A stretch of 10,730 nucleotides of DNA from Acidimicrobiaceae bacterium. Its GTDB lineage: Bacteria; Actinomycetota; Acidimicrobiia; Acidimicrobiales; Ilumatobacteraceae. Each line of letters starts with the position of its first letter. Position 1 is the stretch's first letter. Location: positions 597-11,326 of the forward strand of contig PMCN01000058.1 in assembly GCA_003154135.1 (NCBI GenBank), given 5' to 3'. Below, one piece after another: positions 6,422 to 10,730 of this stretch. The position numbers and the translations under genes were made by a program. The notes below the pieces were generated by a model that saw only the letters and a list, made by a program, of their open reading frames with translations, searched no databases and had not been told where the DNA came from.

Positions 6422-8878
6422 TCAGGCGAAGTAGCCGCTCACATCGACGAGCACCTGGGTGGTGGCGCTGGTGCTGATGCACCAGCGACCACTGCCGTCG
6501 TCGGGCGATACCACCGTGGTGGCAGCGTTCGCCGCGATGAGGTAGCGCACCATCGACACCGACGGCACCGTGGCGAGACATGCGTGCACGATGAGGAAGC
6601 CCGGGGCCTGCGGGCTCACTGCGGTCACCTCGGCGACCACGGCCTTCAACGTCGCGGCCGACGGCAGCCCGTTGGCGCCGGCAAGTGTGATCGGCCGGTT
6701 CGAACCGCTCACCGAGATGCCGGTGAGGCCCACGTTCGACCGCGTGTCGACAGCGCGGTAGGGCGCGATCGCGTAGAAGTCGGTGGTGGCGGCGGCGCCG
6801 AACCAGCCGCTGAGGTCGACCGTGATGTACATCGGGGCGCTGATGTACACGCACACCTCACCCGACGCACTCAGCTGCACCTGCACGTGGTTGGTGATCT
6901 GGACGCCCGGTGCCGTGTTGAGCGAGCTGACCGTCGGCACGCTGGCCGAGCACGGGTACACGGTGGCAAAGCCCACGCCCGTGGCCCCGGTGGAGTGCAC
7001 GGTGAGCGCCGCGGCCACAGAGCCCGCCGGGGCCTTGCCGGCGCCCACCACGGGCACGTGCACGATGGTGCCCGCGGGCAGCGGCGTGGAGCGCGAGCGC
7101 GAGTCGTAGGCGCGCGTCGCGTTGATCGGCTGGTAGCGCGAACCGACGGCCGGCGCGTAGCTGCCGAAGAGGTCGACGACGAGGTTGATCGCGGTGGAGC
7201 TGTAGACGCAGAACGTGCCGTCGGCACCGAGCGTCACGACGGTGCTGCCGGCGACGTTGCGCCCGGCGATCACCTGGATCGCCGACACGTTGGGACGGGC
7301 GACGCCGCACGGATACGCGGTGACGAAGCCCGACGCGGAGGGGTTGACCGACGTGAGGTTCACGGTGACCGCGGTGACCGACGCGTCGAGCGCCGGATCG
7401 ACCACGAGCGTGCAGCCTCCGGCCAGGGGCAGCTCAGCGGTGCCCTTGCCGCTGCGGGTGTCGATGAGCCGCACCGGGTCGATCGGCGTGAACCGCGCCG
7501 CACCCGCAGCGGGCTGGGCACCCACGATGGTGGGGGTGTCGCGGCCCGAGCACGGGTCGGGGGCAGGCGACGAGCCGCGCACGTTGAACCACGTGTCGCG
7601 CAGGCCGAGGGCCGTACGGAACGCCGCTCCCGTCACGGTGACGGAGCCGGCGGTGCCCACCACCGACAGGGTGAGCACGCGGCCGCCCCACTCGCCGAAG
7701 CCGTTGCGCGTGAGCACGGTGAGCCTTGTGAAGGCGCCGATCGCCGGGTACTTCGAGGCGATGGTGGCGCCGGAGATGGTGACGGTCCAGTTGTGGTACG
7801 GGTTCTTCGCCGTGCCGTCGCCCTCGTCAGGGAGTGCCGGGAACGGGGTGAGCGCGTTGTTGTTGGTGGCCGAGTAGCCGCCGTTCGACGCGGAGAACAT
7901 CGTGATCGCGATCGGACCGGCAGTGGTACCCACACGACGAACCACGCCCGCCGTGGCGAGCACTGCGGCGTCGGTGGCGGCGGCATCGACGAGGCGCACG
8001 CTGCCGCCCGGAGTCTGGTAGGCCACACCGAAGTAGGCCTGGCACGACATGTCGCAGACGTCGGCGTACGAGTACCACTGGTACGAGAGGGCGTAGCTGC
8101 GGGCCGCGACGGCCTGCGCCTGCAACGCCTGGGCACCGCGACCGCCGCCGTCGGCGGCCCACCCCGGTGACATCTCCATCGCGATCACCGTGCGCAGGTA
8201 CTGCTCGAGAGGCAGCACGCCGATGGTGTGGTTGCCGCCCGACGAATCGTTGAGCGCGCGGACCACGCCGCGATACCAGCGCAGCGTGCCCCCTGGTTCG
8301 CACACGGCCTGCAGCTGCTTCGGGTCGGAGATGGTGGTGGAATCGGCCAGCGTGTGCACGCTGACACTGGTGGGCACGGCAGCGTTCAGCAGAGTCCAGC
8401 CGGTCGCGGCCGGGTCGCCCGAGGACGCCGGGCAGCGCACGAGATCGGCTCTGGCCCACACCGAGTACACGGCCGGCGCGGTCTCGCGCACGAGCACCGA
8501 TCGCCATGGTCCGGCCGTGGGTCCGCCGGCAGGCCCGCCGGTGAGCCCGTCGACGACCAGTTCGCCGGTCTCCACCGACACCGCCGTCTGCGCCCCGTCG
8601 AGGTTCTGCAGGCGCACCCGCACCTGGCTGTCGATCGGCACGGTGCCCGACACGGTGCCGCCGTAGTAGTGGTCGAGGATCTCCTGGGCGCTGAAGCCCT
8701 TGTCGACCGCATAGCCGTAGGCGCCCCATTGGCTCAGGCCCACACCGTGCCCGTTGCCGTGGCCGTCGAGCACCACCGACACGTCGGCGGCACGTGCCAC
8801 CTGGGGTGCGACGGCGAGAAGCCCCGGGAGCACACCCGCGACCATTGCGAGCGCGGCGAGGAAGAGACGTCGGCGCAT
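6422..8878 (-). CDS. secreted SpoIID/LytB-domain protein with three C-terminal 119-residue repeats
   Basis: The 818-residue protein starts at ATG 8878-8876 with a clear signal peptide (MRRR, hydrophobic core, likely cleavage after VARA, residue 30). GHGVGLSQWGAYGYA (43-57) follows, then DHYYGGT. The SpoIID core lies at about 219-265: VLPLEQYLRTVIAMEM, with E235 in the position of the Glu considered catalytic in SpoIID lytic transglycosylases, then QALQAQAVAARSYAL. Residues 462-580, 581-699 and 700-818 are three homologous repeats that open with a [FY]-x-x-I-x-x-x-R-x-x-D-[ST]-R pattern and close with a VDLSGWF-like strand. Each has two cysteines 33 residues apart. SpoIID acts on peptidoglycan in sporulation; in non-sporulating actinobacteria such proteins probably bind or trim cell wall. 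A longer reading from 8938 is less likely because it puts 20 unrelated residues before the signal peptide. The neighbours are the divergent flippase and the convergent helical protein. Confidence 0.92.
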   Translation of the reverse strand: MRRRLFLAALAMVAGVLPGLLAVAPQVARAADVSVVLDGHGNGHGVGLSQWGAYGYAVDKGFSAQEILDHYYGGTVSGTVPIDSQVRVRLQNLDGAQTAVSVETGELVVDGLTGGPAGGPTAGPWRSVLVRETAPAVYSVWARADLVRCPASSGDPAATGWTLLNAAVPTSVSVHTLADSTTISDPKQLQAVCEPGGTLRWYRGVVRALNDSSGGNHTIGVLPLEQYLRTVIAMEMSPGWAADGGGRGAQALQAQAVAARSYALSYQWYSYADVCDMSCQAYFGVAYQTPGGSVRLVDAAATDAAVLATAGVVRRVGTTAGPIAITMFSASNGGYSATNNNALTPFPALPDEGDGTAKNPYHNWTVTISGATIASKYPAIGAFTRLTVLTRNGFGEWGGRVLTLSVVGTAGSVTVTGAAFRTALGLRDTWFNVRGSSPAPDPCSGRDTPTIVGAQPAAGAARFTPIDPVRLIDTRSGKGTAELPLAGGCTLVVDPALDASVTAVTVNLTSVNPSASGFVTAYPCGVARPNVSAIQVIAGRNVAGSTVVTLGADGTFCVYSSTAINLVVDLFGSYAPAVGSRYQPINATRAYDSRSRSTPLPAGTIVHVPVVGAGKAPAGSVAAALTVHSTGATGVGFATVYPCSASVPTVSSLNTAPGVQITNHVQVQLSASGEVCVYISAPMYITVDLSGWFGAAATTDFYAIAPYRAVDTRSNVGLTGISVSGSNRPITLAGANGLPSAATLKAVVAEVTAVSPQAPGFLIVHACLATVPSVSMVRYLIAANAATTVVSPDDGSGRWCISTSATTQVLVDVSGYFA

Positions 8879-8971
8879 GCACCAGTATCGGCAGCCAGGC
8901 CGGTCCCCTTGACCGCGGCAACCGGGTGCTCCGACCATTCGACCAGTCTGGCGGCTAACCTCGCTGCCTTG
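8879..8971. promoter_or_regulatory. divergent intergenic region between the SpoIID and flippase genes
   Basis: These 93 bp must hold the starts of both divergent genes. Neither start codon has a convincing Shine-Dalgarno. On the minus strand GATACT (8889-8884) lies 5 bp before the SpoIID ATG at 8878, so a transcript could begin at or next to the ATG. On the plus strand TAACCT (8956-8961) lies 10 bp before GTG 8972. No matching -35 hexamers are clear; TTGACC at 8909-8914 has no good -10 at 17 bp. Leaderless transcription of both genes is the simplest reading, at low confidence. Confidence 0.4.
8956..8961 (+). promoter_or_regulatory. candidate -10 element for the flippase gene (possibly leaderless)
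   Basis: TAACCT fits TAnnnT and is followed by CG, as is the TAGCCT before the glycosyltransferase operon. A start about 7 bp downstream would fall at 8968, 1 base before TTG 8969 and 4 bases before GTG 8972. It therefore also bears on which codon starts the protein. Confidence 0.35.
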
Positions 8972-10297
8972 GTGGCACCCTCCGACGAGCAGTCTTCTTC
9001 ACGCGCACCGCTCCCCGAGGGCACCATCCCGGTGGGGGTCGGCCTGCTCGTCGCGGGTCTGGCCAGCTTCCTCTTCCTGCGCGTGGGCAAGAGCGCCCTC
9101 GGTGGCGACGAGGCGTTCAGCCCCGTCCTGGCCCTCTGGTTCGCGACGTTCGCCCTGGCACCGGGCTTCTTCCTGCCACTCGAGCAGGAGCTCGGCCGCG
9201 CCATCTCCAGCCGCCGTGCGCTTGGCCACGGCGCCCGCCCGGTGGTGCGCAAGGTGACCGTCCTCGGCGTGGTGCTGGCCTCGATCGTGGTGACGATCAT
9301 CCTCGCGCTCAGCCCGATCATCACCCGCTCGTACTTCGACGGCAGTTGGGTGATGCTCGTCGCACTCGTCGTCGCCTTCGCCAGCTACGCCCCGGTGCAC
9401 CTCGCCCGCGGCATCTCCAGTGGCAGCGGCCGGTTCCGGGCGTACGCCGTGGTCATGGGCGCCGACGGCGCCATGCGCGTGGTGCTGTGCATCATCCTGG
9501 CAGTTGCCGGCGCGAAGACCGTCGGCCCCTACGGCATGGCCGTCGCGCTGGCGCCCCTCGCCGGCTTCTTCTACGTGCTCGGCCGCGGCGACCTGCACAC
9601 CGACGACGGCCCGCCCGCCACCTGGCACGAGGTCACCCCCAACCTGGGCTGGCTGCTGCTCGGGTCGGTGTTCGCCGCCGGCCTCGTGAACGCCGGCCCG
9701 GTGGCCGCCACGCTGCTCAAGGAATCGGGCGAGGCCGATCGGGTGTCGCGGTTCGGCTATGGCGTGCTGCTCTCGCGCATCCCGCTCTTCCTGTTCCAGG
9801 CCGTGCAGGCAGCGCTGCTCCCCCGCCTGTCGCGCCTCGCTGCGCGCAACGAGTTCGCCGAGTTCCGCTCCGGCTTCCGCAAGCTGATGGTGATCGTCGT
9901 CGGCGTGGGCGTCGTGGGCGTCACCGGCGCCTTCCTGCTCGGCCCCTTCGTCATCAAGAAGATGTACGGCGCCGACCTCACCGCTCGCACCCTTGCCATG
10001 CTGGCGCTGGGCAGTGCTGCCTACATGGCGGCGCTGGCCATGGCGCAGGCGGTCATCGCCCTGCGCGGCCATGCGCTGGTCGCGCTGGGTTGGGGCGTGG
10101 GCATGGTGACGTTCGTGGTGGTCACCTGGATCAGCAGCGACGACCTCTTCAAGCGCATCGAGTTCGGCCTCGTCGCGTCGTCGTTGGCCGCGCTGGCGGC
10201 GTTCGCCCTGGCGTTGCGCCACAAGTTGCGCACCGGCGCGTCGCCGTCGGATCTGTCGATGCTGGAAGCGCTCACCGACATGCCCTTCGAGAGCTGA
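8972..10297 (+). CDS. MOP-superfamily polysaccharide (lipid-linked oligosaccharide) flippase
   Basis: The 441-residue protein from GTG 8972 is hydrophobic throughout, with about 12 membrane helices. The first is near residues 20-37 (VGVGLLVAGLASFLFL) and the last ends near 415. The spacing, the basic loops (SSRRALGHGARPVVRK) and the ALLPRLSRLAA segment (281-291) fit the Wzx/MATE-like MOP exporters that flip lipid-linked sugars across the cytoplasmic membrane. The length matches the usual 400-480 residues. The frame stays open far upstream to 8228, but that part is antisense to the SpoIID gene and looks like noise; GTG 8972 (or TTG 8969) is the first sensible start in the intergenic gap. No Shine-Dalgarno is seen. 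The gene converges with gmd 19 bp downstream. It probably serves export of a surface polysaccharide together with genes outside the window. Family call good; substrate unknown. Confidence 0.86.
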   Translation: MAPSDEQSSSRAPLPEGTIPVGVGLLVAGLASFLFLRVGKSALGGDEAFSPVLALWFATFALAPGFFLPLEQELGRAISSRRALGHGARPVVRKVTVLGVVLASIVVTIILALSPIITRSYFDGSWVMLVALVVAFASYAPVHLARGISSGSGRFRAYAVVMGADGAMRVVLCIILAVAGAKTVGPYGMAVALAPLAGFFYVLGRGDLHTDDGPPATWHEVTPNLGWLLLGSVFAAGLVNAGPVAATLLKESGEADRVSRFGYGVLLSRIPLFLFQAVQAALLPRLSRLAARNEFAEFRSGFRKLMVIVVGVGVVGVTGAFLLGPFVIKKMYGADLTARTLAMLALGSAAYMAALAMAQAVIALRGHALVALGWGVGMVTFVVVTWISSDDLFKRIEFGLVASSLAALAAFALALRHKLRTGASPSDLSMLEALTDMPFES

Positions 10298-10299
10298 TC

Positions 10300-10335
10300 G
10301 CGAAGGGCGAGGGAAATCAGACCTTCGCACCCTCG
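10300..10335. terminator. candidate stem-loop(s) between the convergent flippase and gmd genes
   Basis: GCGAAGG (10300-10306) pairs with CCTTCGC (10322-10328), 7 bp with a 15-nt loop. CGAGGG (10308-10313) pairs with CCCTCG (10330-10335), 6 bp with a 16-nt loop. The two pairings interleave (A-B-A'-B'), so they are either alternatives or a pseudoknot-like fold. There is no T-run on either side, so classical intrinsic termination is not shown. The second arms lie inside the last codons of gmd. Confidence 0.35.
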
Positions 10336-10730
10336 ATGCGCAGGTCGTTCTCGACCATCATCTTCACCAGCGTGGGGAAGTCGACGTCGCGGGTCCAGCC
10401 CAGCTTCTGCTGGGCCTTGCTGGGGTCGCCCATGAGCAGGTCGACCTCGGCCGGGCGGAAGAACTTCTGGTCCTGGCGGACGTACTGCTTCCAGTCGTCG
10501 AGGCCGGCTTCGGCGAAGGCCAGCGACACGAGCTCCTCGCCGCTGTGCGTCTCGCCGGTGGCCACCACGTAGTCGTCGGGCTCGTCCTGTTGCAGCATGA
10601 GCCACATGGCCTTCACGTAGTCGCCGGCGAAGCCCCAGTCGCGCTTGAAGTCGAGGTTGCCCAGCACCAGCTCGGTCTGCAGGCCGAGCTTGATGCGGGC
10701 GGCAGCGTTGGTGACCTTGCGGGTGACGAA
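10317..10730 (-). CDS. gmd: GDP-mannose 4,6-dehydratase, C-terminal part (partial at right edge)
   Basis: The frame is open from the right edge (base 10730) to TGA 10319-10317, giving the last 137 residues of Gmd. This enzyme turns GDP-D-mannose into GDP-4-keto-6-deoxymannose, the precursor of GDP-fucose, GDP-rhamnose and related sugars. The match is strong: FVTRKVTNAAARIKLGL, NLDFKRDWGFAGDYVKAMW, DDYVVATGETHS, FFRPAEVDLLMGDPSKAQQK and LGWTRDVDFPTLVKMMVE are hallmark stretches of the SDR-family Gmd C-terminal half, which binds the GDP-mannose. The Rossmann glycine motif and the YxxxK catalytic pair are outside the window. It converges on the flippase gene. Together with it, this suggests synthesis of a deoxyhexose-containing surface glycan, which is inference. 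Confidence 0.95.
   Translation of the reverse strand, partial: FVTRKVTNAAARIKLGLQTELVLGNLDFKRDWGFAGDYVKAMWLMLQQDEPDDYVVATGETHSGEELVSLAFAEAGLDDWKQYVRQDQKFFRPAEVDLLMGDPSKAQQKLGWTRDVDFPTLVKMMVENDLRIEGAKV

Noticed and set aside
5700..6434. Open frame starting at the ATG inside the TATGAT hexamer
   Set aside because: It is a different frame from the gene at 5755, its translation is Arg/Pro-rich noise, and its start codon lies within the -10 element, upstream of the expected transcript start.
6584..8170. 528-codon open frame on the plus strand, antisense to the SpoIID gene
   Set aside because: Arg/Gly/His-rich composition with no recognisable motif. The opposite strand encodes a clear signal peptide, SpoIID domain and repeats.
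8909..8914. TTGACC as a -35 for the flippase gene
   Set aside because: At 17 bp downstream the hexamer is CGACCA, not a -10. The only -10-like hexamer (TAACCT at 8956) is too far away.
8879..8938. Earlier start for the SpoIID gene, adding 20 residues
   Set aside because: The extension (MVGAPGCRGQGDRPG...) is not signal-peptide-like, and a good signal peptide begins at ATG 8878.
8228..8971. N-terminal extension of the flippase frame by about 248 codons
   Set aside because: This part is antisense to the SpoIID gene and rich in Arg, His and Gly, unlike a flippase. The membrane protein begins naturally at GTG 8972.

Overview
This is a chromosomal window from a high-GC actinobacterium. The best guess is an acidimicrobial-type lineage (Ilumatobacter-like). 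That guess rests on the very high G+C coding bias, the GTG starts with little Shine-Dalgarno signal, the DUF5719-like neighbour of a giant family-2 glycosyltransferase, and a SpoIID/LytB protein ending in repeats of a type I recall from this group. The taxonomic call is inference. I found no rRNA, tRNA, CRISPR array, insertion sequence or phage gene.

Layout. Positions 1-326 (+) carry the C-terminal end of the membrane protease FtsH. It converges, with a 1-bp gap, on a minus-strand operon running from 5554 down to 328: a 1105-residue GT2/polytopic membrane glycosyltransferase, a 482-residue secreted or anchored WYFA-repeat (DUF5719-like) protein, and a 153-residue membrane-anchored thioredoxin-fold protein with a CHSC motif. 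The first junction overlaps by 4 bp and the second is separated by 2 bp, so the three genes look translationally coupled. Positions 5555-5754 are the one real regulatory region. It holds five tandem imperfect 17-bp units, then a sigma70-type promoter overlapped by an inverted repeat built from CIRCE half-site sequences, then a good ribosome binding site. These drive a plus-strand gene for a Lys/Ala/Pro-tailed, alpha-helical phasin-like protein (5755-6411).

Positions 6422-8878 (-) encode a secreted SpoIID/LytB-domain protein with three C-terminal repeats of 119 residues. It is divergent from a MOP-family polysaccharide flippase (8972-10297, +). The flippase converges on the 3' end of gmd, GDP-mannose 4,6-dehydratase, which runs off the right edge.

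How it fits together. Most genes point to the cell envelope: a large membrane glycosyltransferase, a lipid-linked-sugar flippase, nucleotide-sugar supply (gmd), a peptidoglycan-associated SpoIID protein and secreted beta-rich proteins. The flippase and gmd suggest that a surface-polysaccharide locus continues to the right. The most unusual parts are the regulatory block at 5580-5704 and the small basic protein it controls. I see no complete novel defence or mobile system here.
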